Both the position numbers and the translations under genes were made by a program. A DNA stretch of 64,000 nt, from NCBI RefSeq assembly GCF_042477335.2, contig NC_091257.1, positions 44,982,501 through 45,046,500 of the forward strand, read 5' to 3'. This DNA is from Ovis canadensis. Its lineage: Eukaryota > Chordata > Mammalia > Artiodactyla > Bovidae. Under the pieces are notes generated by a model. It did not search any database. It saw only the letters and a program-made list of their open reading frames with translations, and was not told the origin of the DNA. Shown here in pieces: positions 45,527 to 56,704 of the stretch (positions are counted from its first letter, which is position 1; every line of letters starts with the position of its first letter).

Positions 45527-46380
45527 TACCATACTCTTTTGATTACTGTTGCTTTGTAATATAATTTAAGATCAGGAGGCAGCGAGCCTCCAGTTTTGTT
45601 CTTCTTTCTCAAGATTGCTTTGGCTATTTGAGGTCTTTCATTGTTCCATATGTCTTTGAGGATTGTTTCTTCTGTTGTGTCTGTGAATTTTTTGTGGTTG
45701 GAATTTTGATAGGAATTACATTGAAGTGTAGATTACTTTGGGTAGTATGGACATTTTAATACTGTTAAGTCTTACAGTTTATGAGCCCAGAACATCTTTT
45801 CATTTATTTGCATCTTAGATTTCTTTCATCAATGTCTTAAGGTTTTTAGGGTACCAGTCTTTCACCTTCTGGATTAGATTGGCTCCTGGGTATTTTATTA
45901 TTTCTGATGTGACTGTAAGTAGGATTGTTGTCTTAGTTTCTCTATTATTAGTATATAGAAGTGCAACATCATTTTGTATACTGATTTTTGTATCCTGAAA
46001 ATAGTGATAGTTTTACTGCTTCCTTTAGAATTTGAATGCCTTTTATTTCTTGCATAATTGCTCTGACTAGAGCTCACAGTGCTGTGCTGAAGGAAAGCAG
46101 TGACAGTAGACATCCTTGTCTTGGTCCTGATCTTAGAGAAAAAACCGTAATTTTCATTTGTTGAGTAAGATGTTAGTTGCAGGCTTGTCATATATGGCTT
46201 TTACTATGTTGACGATATATTTCCTCTATACTCACTTTCTTGAGACTTTCCATCAGGAAAGGATGTTGAATTTTGTCAGATCAATCAACTCCTTTCATAT
46301 ATTTATTATACCCTGATACATAAACGGGCCTAACTGTCTGATGGCCAGTCCCCCTGTCTTCCTTTCCTGTAGACGCTATG

Positions 46381-46497
46381 GAAAGTGACGTGAAGTCGCT
46401 CAGTCGTGTCCGACTCTTTGTGACCCCGGGGACTATAGTCTACCAGGCTCCTCCATCCATGGAATTTTCCAGGCAAGAGTACTGGAGTGGGTTGCCA
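46381..46497 (-). mobile_element. Bov-A monomer fragment
   Basis: Antisense tail part only: 'gtgaagtcgctcagtcgtgt' to 'gagtactggagtgggttgcc'. 46498-46773 is unrecognised. Confidence 0.85.
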
Positions 46498-46773
46498 TCA
46501 TGAAAAGCTGTCACCATGCGGACTAGACTCTTGTCTTTCCATATAAGAAGAATCATGTCTCCCTTCTGAAAGAATGTCATTTCTCCCCTCTAGATTTTTA
46601 GATTTCTCCTGTAATTGGTTTGGTAGACCATGATTCTCTCTTATAATCACATGAACTCTAGTTTTATTTTCAACAATATTTCAGATATGGACACATTATT
46701 ATCATAATTGTCTTGGTAAATACGATGCCATGAACCAAGATAAAGTCATAGGACCAATAATATTGCTTCTTGC

Positions 46774-47063
46774 AATTTCTTTCCTGCTACTGCTAAGTCA
46801 CTTCAGTCATGTCCGACTCTGTATTACCCCATAGACAGCAGCTACCAGGCTCCCCCATCCCTGGGATTCTCCAGGCAAGAACACTGGAGTGGGTTGCCAT
46901 TTCCTTCTCCAGAACATGAAAGTGAAAAGTGAAAGTGAAGTCGTTCAGTCGTGCCGGACTCTTATGACCCATGGACTGCAGCCTACCAGGCTCCTCCATC
47001 TATGGGATTTTCCAGGCAAAGTACTGAAGTGGGGTGCCATTGCCTTCTCCAAATTTCTTTCCT
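46774..47063 (-). mobile_element. BOV-A2 SINE, 12-bp TSD
   Basis: Dimeric antisense BOV-A2 (46786-47051) with aatttctttcct at 46774-46785 and 47052-47063. Confidence 0.94.
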
Positions 47064-47369
47064 TCACCTGTATAAATCTCAAGGTTGCATATATATATAT
47101 ACACCCAGTTTCACTTTCCCTAGCCATCCTGACCAAAATTCCATATTTTGTTGTAAGTTTTCCAGGATTATAGGTTTTGAATCTCAGTCGTTGTCTTTAT
47201 CATTGTTTCATCAAGTAATAGCTCTTATTTGGGTATATAGATTGAAATTTTGGTAGAAAATAATCTAAAAAGGTTTAACTTTTGAAATTCTGTCTGCAGG
47301 AGGTGGTGTGTCTGAGTTATTGTTAATGTGAAGGAATGTCATTATTTGTTTGAACCCTCATCCTTTTTT

Positions 47370-47485
47370 AAAAGATTTGTTTATTCTTGGCTGTACTGGG
47401 GCTTCATTGCTGCATGCGGGCTTTCTCTACCTGCGGCGACTGGGGGCTGCTCTCTAGTTGCAGTGTGTGGGCTTCTCATTGAGCG
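47370..47485 (-). mobile_element. CHR-type SINE fragment
   Basis: Antisense CHR start: 'ttcttggctgtactggggct' to 'tgtgggcttctcattgagc'. The rest is lost. Confidence 0.7.
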
Positions 47486-47544
47486 GCAGGTGGCAAGTCT
47501 ACCACATCTGGTTTGAGGTTGACTTTGGTTGGTCTCTAGTTCAA

Positions 47545-47640
47545 AGGACTCTTTGTGACCCCATGGACTGCAGCACACCAGGCCTCCCTGTCCATCACCA
47601 AGTCTTGGAGTTTACTCAAACTCGTGTCCATTGTGGTGCC
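47545..47640 (-). mobile_element. BovB tail fragment
   Basis: Antisense BovB: 'gactctttgtgaccccatgg' to 'aaactcgtgtccattg', about 95 bp, without the terminal tail. Confidence 0.8.
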
Positions 47641-47914
47641 AGATGGCCTTATACTGGAAGGGGTGATAATCTTACCTCTCTTTTCATTCATATAAGGGTA
47701 GATCCTATATATCAAAACATCACATGGTACAGCTTAAATAGAAACAGTTTTTTAGTTTGTCAGTTATACCTCAAGAAAGCTGGGGGGAGATATAGATCTA
47801 ACTTTCCAGTTCTTTCTCTTTGGTTGGATAGGTTTTCTTGGTTTGGTATCCTTTTTTCCTGAGGGATGGATCCCATGTTCATTATGTTTACACATGATTC
47901 CCTTTAATTTTACA

Positions 47915-48080
47915 CATGATGGGCGTTCCCTGGTAGCCTAGTGGTTAGGATTCTGGGCTTTCACTACCATGGTCCCAGGTTCAATCCCTGTTCATGGAAC
48001 TAAGATCCTGCAAGCTGCATGGCACAGCTAACTAAATAAATAAATATCTTTATTCTTTTTTTAAAAAAATAATAATTTCA
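47915..48080 (+). mobile_element. CHR-2-type tRNA SINE
   Basis: 'gttccctggtagcctagtgg' head, 'ggttcaatccctgttcatgg', then (AAAT)n. 'aatttYacacatga' repeats on either side. Confidence 0.88.
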
Positions 48081-48325
48081 CACATGAAGATGTTAATATT
48101 ATCTTTTGCTAGCATAGTGTTCATCATTATTTATTATCATTCTCTGAAAATGTTCTGTATACTTGATGTCAGCAGAATATGCTCTTTGCCTTTCTCTTCA
48201 ATATGGCAAAAGAATTTCCACTCATGCATCAAGTCCTGTTTGCTCACTATGGCTGTGCAAGATGGTCATTTTTAGGCTTAAGATACAGTGTTGAGTATCA
48301 GTTTAATATTTGTTCCTGTGTTCAG

Positions 48326-48560
48326 GAACTTTGGCCACCAATGCAAAGAGCTGACTCATTTGAAAAGACCCTAATGCTGGGAAAGATTGAAGGTTGGAGG
48401 AGAAGGGGACGACAGAGATGAGATGGTTGGATGGCATCACTGACTCAATGGAAACGAGTTTGAGTAAACTCCAGGAGGTGGTGATGGACAGGGAGGCCTG
48501 GCGTGCTGCAGTCCATGGGGTCACAAAGAGTTGGAGATGACTGAGGGACGGAACTGAACT
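48326..48560 (+). mobile_element. BovB 3' end
   Basis: Sense BovB tail: 'ttggccaccaatgcaaagag' to 'ggacggaactgaactgatta'. 48081-48325 and 48561-48787 hold nothing recognised. Confidence 0.88.
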
Positions 48561-48787
48561 GATTAACAAAGTAGGTGGGTCACAAGCCCATTTCTACTGA
48601 AAACTGTTGCCCCTTCCCATAAAAAGTTGGTTTGGGAGCTGGAATATTTTAAGTGTAGTTATAGCTTTCTATCTATTCCCAACAGATTTGTGCACTGTCT
48701 CCTTTAGAAAGTTAGTATTTTCGGTTGATCAGGATCCTGAATTGTTGGTTGGCAAGTGAGGTAGCTGATTATCAATTAAGAACAATT

Positions 48788-48929
48788 AGAATACCCATCA
48801 TTGGAAATTCCTGGTGGTTCAGTGATTAGGACTTGACAATTTCACTGCTGGGGCCCAGGTTGAATCCCCTGTGGGGTAACTAAGATCCTAGAAGCCATGG
48901 GATATGGGGGATAAAAAAAAGAATACCCA
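48788..48929 (+). mobile_element. CHR-2-type tRNA SINE, 10-bp TSD
   Basis: 'aattcctggtggttcagtga' head and a short A-run. agaataccca is at 48788-48797 and 48920-48929. Confidence 0.9.
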
Positions 48930-49146
48930 CTACTTATTTAAGCCATAAAATTTATTCATAATGTTTAGTACTCTTACAACACATTTCTTGGATGAAGAAA
49001 CCAGTATGGAAACCAAGGAACTAATTCAATGATTTGTAGCTAGTTGGTGGTGGACATTGGTCAAGGATCTACACTGCCTTCAGAAGCATCCATTATGTCA
49101 ACTTCTGGCTCCAGCCTCTTGCAAGGAAATAATCTGTATTTTACTT

Positions 49147-49636
49147 GTTGTTGTTCAGTCTCTAAGTCATGTCCAACTCTTTGCAACCCCATGGACTGCA
49201 ACACACCAGGCTTCTGTGTCCATCACGAGCTCCCAGAAATTGCTCAAACTCATGTCCATCAGGTTGGTGATGCGATCCAACCATCTCATCCTCTGTTGTC
49301 CCCTTCACCTCCTGCCTTCAGTCTTTCTCAGCATCAGGGTCTTTTTCAAAGAGTCAGCTCTTCACATGAGGTGGCCAAAATATTGGAGCTTCAGCATCAA
49401 TCTTTCCAATGAATATTCAGGACTGATCTCCTTTAGGATGGACTGGTTGGATCTCTTTGCAGTCCAAGGGACTCTTAAGAGTCTTCTCCAACACCACAGC
49501 TCAAAGGCATGAATTCTTTGGCACTCAGCCTTCTTTATGGTCCAACTCTCACATCCATACATGACTACTGGAAAAAAATAACAGAGCTTTGACTAGCCGG
49601 ACCTTTATCGGCAAAGTAACGTCTCTGCTTTCTTTT
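49147..49636 (-). mobile_element. BovB LINE 3' part
   Basis: Antisense BovB from 'ttgttgttcagtctctaag' into the ORF2 C-terminal region. On the minus strand the M-Y-G-C-E-S-W block is at 49540-49562. Confidence 0.9.
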
Positions 49637-49677
49637 GGAATTTTGCTACATGAGAAAAACATGGTACTGAATTTCTT

Positions 49678-49822
49678 TTGTTGTTGTTCAGTTGCTAAGT
49701 CATGGCCAACTCTTAGCGACCCAATGGACTGCAGCACGCCAGGTTCCTCTCTCCTCCAGTATCTCCCAGCGTTTGCTTAAATTCAGGTCAATTGAGTTGG
49801 TAACGCTATCTAACCACTGACT
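49678..49822 (-). mobile_element. second short BovB tail
   Basis: Antisense BovB tail 'ttgttgttcagttgctaag' only 40 bp beyond the previous copy and in the same orientation: an independent 5'-truncated insertion. 49823-50340 is unrecognised. Confidence 0.85.
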
Positions 49823-50862
49823 TTCTAGGATTTGTAAAAGCAAGTAAGTAAGAAGTGTAACAGAAAACAAATACAAGTATATGAGTATTAAGTGAAAAGA
49901 AACATTTTCTTCCAGAGCAGTGTGATTTTGACATGGCATATTTCCCTATTAAATTTTAACAAGATTATATGTGTGTTTATAGACAAAATGTTTTAATTTA
50001 ATTCTATGAGACAGCTGGAAATTGCTCACATTTGCTTTTTTGCTCAAAATATTTGTTTGGAATTAGTCAATTGATTTAATATGTAACATCAGTTAGTGTG
50101 AATAAGGAAAAAAGTGCAGTTGACAGGGAAGAAAATATTGTTGTATAATGTGACCATTGTGTTGATAGAATGAGTTAGTGTTCTTCAGTAGAGATGTTTA
50201 GTGTTAACTCTGATTTGGAATATAGTGAGAAAAGAAACTGTACTGTCAATCTTACAATCAGATAAAAAACCTGCAGAGGGTAACAGGTTTTTTTTGCTCA
50301 TGCTTAGAAAATTGTTAAGTCAAATACCCTGATATGATAAGTGTGTTCAATCCCTAAGTCAGTCCAATTTTTATGACACCATGGACTGTAGTACATTCAG
50401 CTCCTCTGTCTTCCACTGTCTCCTGGGGTTTGCTCAGATTGGTGTTCATTGAGTTGGTGATGTTATCTAAGTATCTCATCCTCTGCCCCTTTCTCCTTTT
50501 GCTTTCAATCTTTCCTATCATCAGAGTCTTTTCCTATGATTCGGTTCTTCGCATCAGGTGGCCAAAGTATTGGAGCTTCAGAATCAGTCCTTGCAATGAA
50601 TATTCAGGGTTGATTTCCTTTAGGATTGACTGGTTTGATCTCCTTGCAGTCCAGGGGATTCTCAAGAGTCTTCTCTAGCATCACAATTTGAAAGAGTCAG
50701 TTCTTTGGTGCTCAGCCTTCTTTCAGGTTCAACTCTCACATCTGTACATGACTGCTGGAGAAAATGTAACTTTGACTCTGCTGACCTTTGTTGCCAAAGT
50801 GATGTCTCAGCTCTTTTAATATGCTACAATATCAAAAACATTAGAATGATCTCTGTTCATTT

Positions 50863-51013
50863 CCAAGGCAAACCATTCAATATCACAGTAATCCAAGTCT
50901 ATGCCCCGATGAGTAATGCTGAAGACACTGAAGTTGAACGGTTCTATGAAGACCTACAAGACCTTCTAGAACTAACACCCAAAAAAGATGTCCTTTTCAT
51001 TATAGGGGACTAG
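50863..51013 (+). pseudogene. BovB ORF2 remnant: endonuclease domain
   Basis: Reads I-T-V-I-Q-V-Y-A-P-M and then, before the break, F-I-I-G-D: the apurinic-type endonuclease core. A stop (tag at 51012-51014) sits where the family has tryptophan in G-D-W-N, so a single G-to-A change ended the frame. The coding pattern goes on after it ('gcaagtcaggaaacacctgg'). Confidence 0.85.
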
Positions 51014-51895
51014 AATGTAAAAGTAGCAAGTCAGGAAACACCTGGAGTAACAGGCAAATTTGGCCTTGGAGTACAGAATGAAGCAGGGCAAAGGCTAATA
51101 GAGTTTTGCCAAGAGAACACACTGGTCATAGCAAGCGCCCACTTCTAACAACACAAGACTGTACACATTGACATCACCAGATGGTCAATACCAAAATCAG
51201 ATTGATGATATTCTTTGCAGCCAAAGATGGAGAAGCTCTATACAGCAAAAACAAGACCGGGAGCTGACTGTGGCTCAGATCATGAACTCCTTACTGCCAA
51301 ATTCAGAGTAAAATTGCAGTAATTAGGGAAAACCACTAGACCATTCAGATATGACCTAAATCAAATCCCTTATGATTATACAGTGGAAGTGAGAAATAGA
51401 TTCACGGGATTAGATCTGATAGAGTTCCTGATGAACTATAGATGGAGGTGCGTGACACTGTACAGGGGACAGGGATCAAGACCATCCCCAAGAAAAGAAA
51501 TGCAAAAAAGCAAAATGGCTGTCTGAGGAGGCCTTACAAATAGCTGTGAAAAGAAGAGAAGCCAAAAGCAAAGAAATCTGAATGCAGAGTTCCAAAGAAC
51601 AGCAAGGAGAGATAAGAAAGCCTTCCTCAGTGATCAATGCAAAGAAATTGTTTTCCTCTGAAAACAATAGAATGGGAAAGACTAGATCTCTAGAAAATTA
51701 GAGATACCAAGGAAACATTTCATGCAAAGATGGGCTCAATAAAAGGACAGAAATGATATGGACTCAACAGAAGAAGAATATTAAGAAGAGATGGCAAGAA
51801 TACACAGAACTGTACAAAAAAGATCTTCATGACCCAGATAATCACAATTGTATGATGATTCACCTAGGGCCAGACATCCTGGAATGTGAACTCAA

Positions 51896-53274
51896 GTGGG
51901 CCTTAGGAAACATCACTACGGTGATGATGGAATTCGAGTTGAGCTATTTCAAATCCTAAAAGATGATGCTGTGAAAGTGCTGCACTCAATATGCCAGCAA
52001 ATTTGGAAAACTCAGCAGTGGCCACAGGACTGGAAAAGGTCAGTTTTCATTCCAATCCCTAAGAAAGGCAATGCCAAAGAATACTCAAACTACCGCACAA
52101 TTGCACTCATCTTACATGCTAGTAAAGTAATGCTCAAAATTCTCCAAGCCATGCTTCAGCAGTACGTGAACCATGAACTTCCAGATGTTCAAGCTAGTTT
52201 TAGAAAAGGCAGAGGAACCAGAGATCAAATTGCCAACATCCTCTGGAACATCGAAAAAGCAAGAGAGTTCCAGAAAAACATCTATTTCTCTTTTATTGAC
52301 TATGCCAAAGCCTTTGACTGTGTGGATCACTACAAACTATGGAAAATTCTGAGAGATGGGAATACCGGACCACCTGATCTGCCTCTTGAGAAATCTCCAT
52401 ACAGGTCAAGAAGCAAGTTAGAACTGGACATGGAACAGACTGGTTCCAAATAGGGAAAGAAGTACATGAAGGCTGTATGTTGTCACCCTGCTTATTTAAC
52501 TTATATGCAGAGTACATCATGAGAAATGCTGGGGTGGATGAAGCACAGGCTGGAATCAAGGTTGTTAGGAGAAATATCAGTAACCTCAGATATGCAGATG
52601 ATACCACCCTTATGGCAGAAAGCAAAGAACTAAAGAGCCTCTTGATGAAAGTGAAAGAGAGTGAAAAAGTTGGCTTAGAGCTCGACATTCAGAAAACTAA
52701 GATCATGCCACCTGGTCCCATCACTTCATGGGAAATAGATGGGGAAACAGTGGAAACAGTGAGAGACTTTAATTTTGGGGGCTCCAAAATCACTGCAGAT
52801 GGTGACTGCAGCCATGAAATTAAAAGATGCTTGCTCCTTGGAAGAAAAGTTATGACCAACCTAGATAGCATATTAAAAAGCAGAAACATTACTTTGCCAA
52901 CAAAGGTCCGTCTAGTCAAAGCTATGGATTTTCCAGTAGTCATGTATGGATGTGAGAGTTGGACTATAAAGAAAGCTGAGCGCCGAAGAATTGATGCTTT
53001 TGAACTGTGGTGCTGGAGAAGACTCTTGAGAGTCCCTTGGACTGCAAGGAGATCCAACCAGTCCATCCTAAAGGAGATCAGTCCTGAATATTCTTTGGAA
53101 GGACTGATGTTGAAGCTGAAACTCCAATACTCTGGCCACCTGGTGCGAAGAGCTGACTCATTGAAAAAGACCCTGATGCTGGGAAAGATTGATGGCAGGA
53201 GAAGGGGACATCAGAAGATGGGATGGTCAGATGGCATCACTGACTCAATGGACATGAGTTTGAGTCACCTCTAG
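51896..53274 (+). pseudogene. BovB ORF2 remnant: reverse transcriptase and C-terminal region
   Basis: Two long frames. 51896-52453 (185 codons) holds the reverse-transcriptase fingers/palm: I-P-I-P-K-K-G, Y-R-T-I-A-L and the first catalytic aspartate in F-I-D-Y-A-K-A-F-D. After a frameshift near 52440, 52477-53274 (265 codons) holds the catalytic R-Y-A-D-D-T block near 52590, S-H-E-I-K-R-C-L-L-L-G-R-K and the C-terminal W-C-W-R-R-L-L-R block. It is non-LTR retrotransposon coding sequence of the RTE clade; at least one frameshift and the upstream stop make it inactive. Confidence 0.9.
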
Positions 53275-53861
53275 GAGTGGTGATGGACAGGGAGTCCTGG
53301 TGTGTGGCAGTCCATGGGGTCACAGAGTCAGACACAACTGAGTGACTGAACTAACTCTACTGGGTTTGTCAAAGCTTTCCTTCTAAGGAGCAAGCATCTT
53401 TTAATTTTGTGGCTGCACTCACCCTCTGTAGTGATTTTGGAGCCCAAGAAAATAAAATCTGTCAGTTTCCACTTGCCATGAAGTGATGGGACTGGATGCC
53501 ATGACCATTGTTTTTCGAATGTTGAGTTTGAAGCCAGCTTTTTCACTCTCTTCTTTCACCCTCATCAAGAGGCTCTTTAGTTCCTCTTCACTTTCTGCCA
53601 TTAGGGTGGTATCATCTGCATATCTGAGGACGTTGATATTTCTTCCAGCAGTCTTGATTCCAGCTTTTGCTTTTCCAGCCAAGCATTTCACATGATGTAC
53701 TCTACTCATTTATAAGTTAAATAAGTAGGGTGACAATGTACAGCCTTGACATACTCCTTTCTCAATTTTAAACCAGTCAAATACCATGTTAAGTCATGTA
53801 TTTTCTTCAATTAAATTAATAGTTATTTTTACATTTTCTGTAAAATCTGGAGGATTTTGTA

Positions 53862-54137
53862 CCAGCTGAGCCACCAGGGAAACCCAAGAATACTGGAGTG
53901 GGTAGCCTATCTCTTCTTCAGCAGATCTTCCTGACCCAGGATTGAACCGGTGTCTCCTGCATTGGAGTAAAGAATCTGCTTGCAGTGTGGGACACCTGGG
54001 TTTGATCCTGGGTTCAGATGATCCCCTGGAGAACGGCTACCCATGCCAGTATTCTCACCTGAAGAATTCCACGGACCATATAGTCCATGGGGTCGCAAAG
54101 AGTTGGACGTGACTGAGCAACTTTCACTTACCTTCAC
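53862..54137. mobile_element. two Bov-tA pieces joined head to head
   Basis: 53862-53968 is antisense Bov-tA (tRNA head at the left: 'gctgagccaccagggaaac'). It switches at 'ctgcattggagtaaagaatc' to sense Bov-tA (53969-54137), which lacks the first part of its head and runs to the usual tail. The two share the junction without a spacer. Confidence 0.82.
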
Positions 54138-54427
54138 TTCATAGCAGAGGAATTAAGATTCAAAATATTAAGTGGACTTTATGTCTAGGAGAGAGCTGAT
54201 GCTTGCTCAATGAATAAATTTAAGTGATAGAGCCAGGTTTAAAACTAGATTTTATAAGCTTAAGTTCAGTTTTCTTCTTGCTTTATCGTTTATCTTCCTG
54301 GAAGGGGCTTGGGCAAACCTAGAAGAACAATTGTGTATTGTGCTATTTATTCAACAATTAATGTTTGCTTTTGAAAGAAGAGAATTATGGTGCTTTCACC
54401 AGCCTTTATTTAATAAAGGAAGTATGT

Positions 54428-54640
54428 GGTCTTCCCTGGTGGCTCAGACAGTAAAAATCTGCCTGCAATGCAGAAGACCTGGGTTTGATCCCTGGGTGAG
54501 GAAGATCCCCTCGAGAAGGGAATGGCAAGCCACTTCAGTGTTCTTGCCTACAGAATTCCATGGAAAGAGGAGCCTGGTGGGCTACAGTCCATGAGGTTGC
54601 ATAGAGTTGGACATGATTGAGTGCTATCATTTTTACTTTA
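54428..54640 (+). mobile_element. Bov-tA SINE
   Basis: 'cttccctggtggctcagaca' head to 'gacatgattgagtgctatc'. Confidence 0.92.
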
Positions 54641-54882
54641 CAAAGGACATGTCTACCTTTTGCTTAGCCTATAATTTATACTTTCCTATCTTAAAATTCT
54701 GAGATAAAACTGGCACATAGCATTGAATTAACTTTAGGTATACTGATTTAATCTCCATGGTAGTAATGAAGTTATTCAGATTTTCTCTTTCTTCATGATT
54801 CAGTCTTGATAGTTGTATATTTCTAGAAATTTCCATGTCTCCAAAGTTATACAATTTGTTCGCCTAAGATAGTTCATAGTAG

Positions 54883-55153
54883 AGAAGGCAATGGCACCCC
54901 ACTCCAGTACTCTTGCCTGGAAAATCCCATGGACGGAGGAGCCTGGTGGGCTGCAGTCCATGGGGTCGCTAAGAGTCGGACACGACTGAGTGACTTTACT
55001 TTCACTTTCCACTTTCATGGAGAAGGAAATGGCAACCCACTCCAGTATTCTTGCCTGGAGAATCCCAGGGATGGGGGAGCCCGGTGGGCTGCCGTCTCTG
55101 GGGTCGCACAGAGTTGGACACGACTGAAGTGACTTAGCAGCAGCAGCAGCAGC
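54883..55153 (+). mobile_element. BOV-A2 SINE (young copy) with (CAG)n tail
   Basis: Dimer: 'agaaggcaatggcaccccac' to 'actgaagtgacttagcagc', ending in six CAG/AGC units. Many intact CpGs, such as 'gtcggacacgactgag', suggest a recent insertion. It has landed at the 3' end of an L1 remnant. Confidence 0.93.
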
Positions 55154-56704
55154 CTTTTATGAGTCTTTGTATTTCTCAGTGCAGTTGTTTCCTCCTCCGT
55201 TTCTGATACTGAGTACTGTTATTTTCTTAAGTCAAGTGTTGCCAATTTTCTGTATTTTTTCAAAAAACTAGCTCTTACATTTCAATGACCTTTTGTCTTT
55301 TAAGGCTGTTTCTTTTTTTAAAAAAATTTAATTGGAGAACAACTGCTTTACAATGCTGTGTTGGTTTCTGGCATACAACATGAATCAGCCATAAGTATAC
55401 ATATGTCCCCTCCCTCTCACTCCCTACCCCATCCTACTCTATTTCATTTCTACTCTAATCTTTGTTATTTCCCTCCTCGTATGAACTTGAGATTCATTTC
55501 TTTTTTGTATCTTTAAGGAAAAAAGTTAGGTCATTTTTTTGAGATCTTGTTTCTTTACATAGGCACTTATCATTATGAGCTTCCCTCTTAGAACTGCTTC
55601 TGGTGTCCCATAAATTTTTGTATGTTTTATTTCTATTTTCACTTGTCTTAGTTTTTGATTGCTCATTTCCATACCATTGTAGTCAGAAGGAAAAAAATGC
55701 TTGATATGATTTCCGTCTTCTTTGTTGATTTGTTCTGTGCCCTAACATCATATATCCTAGAAAATGTTTCATGTTAATAATAATGTGTATCCTGTTGCTT
55801 TTGGATGGAATGTTCTGTATATGTTAATTCCATCTGGTCTGACATGTAGTTTCAGTCCAATGTTTCCTCTCTGGTTTTGTCTGTTTATGGAAGTGGATTA
55901 TTAAAGTCCCCTAATATTATGATGATGTCTACTTCTCCGTTTAGGAGAGATAATATTTGCTTTATATGTTTAGGTGCTCCTATATTGAGTATAATTCACA
56001 AATGTTATATCTTCTCATTGGATTGACTTATCAGTTTATAATTATCTTTTGTCTCTTATTAGTCTTCGTCTGGAAGTCAGTTTTGCTTCAGGTTTTTGTC
56101 TTCCATTTGTGCAGAATATCATTTTACATCCCTTCGTTTTCAGTGTGTGTCCTTAAAACCTGTGAGTCTGCTGCAGATGGCATATAGAGGGGTCTTGTTT
56201 TTAAATTTTTTCAGTCATGCTGTGTATTTTGGAGAATTTAGTCCATGTACATTTTAGGTAATTATTGATAGGTATGTACTTATTGCCATTTTGTTGATTG
56301 TTTCCTGGCTGTTTTGTAATTCCTCATTCTTCTCTTGATCTCATCTGTGGTTTGATGATCTTCTGTAGTGATAGGTCTAGATTTCTTTATCTTTTGTGTA
56401 TCTATTATAGGTTTTTACTTATTGTTTCCATGAGGTTTAAATTTATCTCTTTTTAAGATAATAGTAAGTTTGAATGTACTCTTAACTCCTGTCTTTTTAA
56501 TATCTAGAGAATTGTAAGCAATGTTCCCCTTTCTTTTTGGTGTTAATAATTTGTTTTACTTCTCATTTTGTTTGGTGTTTTTATCCTTTTTATTAGTTCT
56601 TTCCTTGCTCCCCCGCCTCAAGAGGTCTTTTGGTGTCGCTTTTTTTCATAGTATATAACTGTTGTTTCATGGATTTCTCCTTTTATATTTTTTCTTTCAA
56701 TTTT
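55154..56704 (-). mobile_element. old L1 LINE, ORF2 N-terminal half
   Basis: Antisense L1: 'cttccctcttagaactgctt', 'ggatggaatgttctgtatat', 'ttaggtgctcctatattgag', 'gtaattattgataggtatg'. It is interrupted at about 55313-55437 by a short young L1 tail. Confidence 0.78.
55313..55437 (-). mobile_element. short artiodactyl L1 3' tail
   Basis: T/A start, 'atttaattggagaacaactg', 'gtttctggcatacaacatga' and 'ccctccctctcactccctac': the tail of a young-type L1 in antisense, about 125 bp. Confidence 0.8.

Larger units (their letters stand above)
42371..46290 (-). mobile_element. older L1 LINE, split by a younger L1 and SINEs
   Basis: Antisense L1 pieces 42371-42640 (3' UTR: 'aatgatcaccacagtgtaag'), about 43985-44649 and 44935-46290 (ORF2) are collinear. 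Visible blocks include 'ctcaagatccagccacac', 'ccattgatctaagtgtcta' and 'tttggaattttgataggaa' (with changes). It ends near 46290 in 'tgttgaattttgtcagatca'. It carries an exact tandem duplication at 45401-45526. Confidence 0.8.
50827..53347 (+). mobile_element. BovB LINE, about 2.5 kb, sense, nested in BovB
   Basis: The longest continuous BovB in the window. The start falls within the endonuclease domain and the end is the tail 'cactgagtgactgaactaac' type at 53335-53350. The RTE-clade single protein (endonuclease plus reverse transcriptase) can be followed in pieces: see 50863-51013, 51896-52453 and 52477-53274. It is 5'-truncated, losing the N-terminal end of the endonuclease. Confidence 0.93.
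50342..53785 (-). mobile_element. BovB LINE (host copy), split by an antiparallel BovB
   Basis: Antisense BovB pieces 50342-50826 and about 53348-53785. The left ends at 'cagctcttttaatatgct' and the right resumes with 'gggtttgtcaaagctttcct', the adjoining BovB sequence. The right piece runs to 'caattttaaaccagtcaa', where it is truncated. The minus-strand frame 53419-53709 carries R-Y-A-D-D-T. Confidence 0.9.

Noticed and set aside
47458..47862. 134-codon plus-strand open frame
   Set aside because: Composite of a CHR fragment, a BovB tail and unrelated sequence. No domain continuity.
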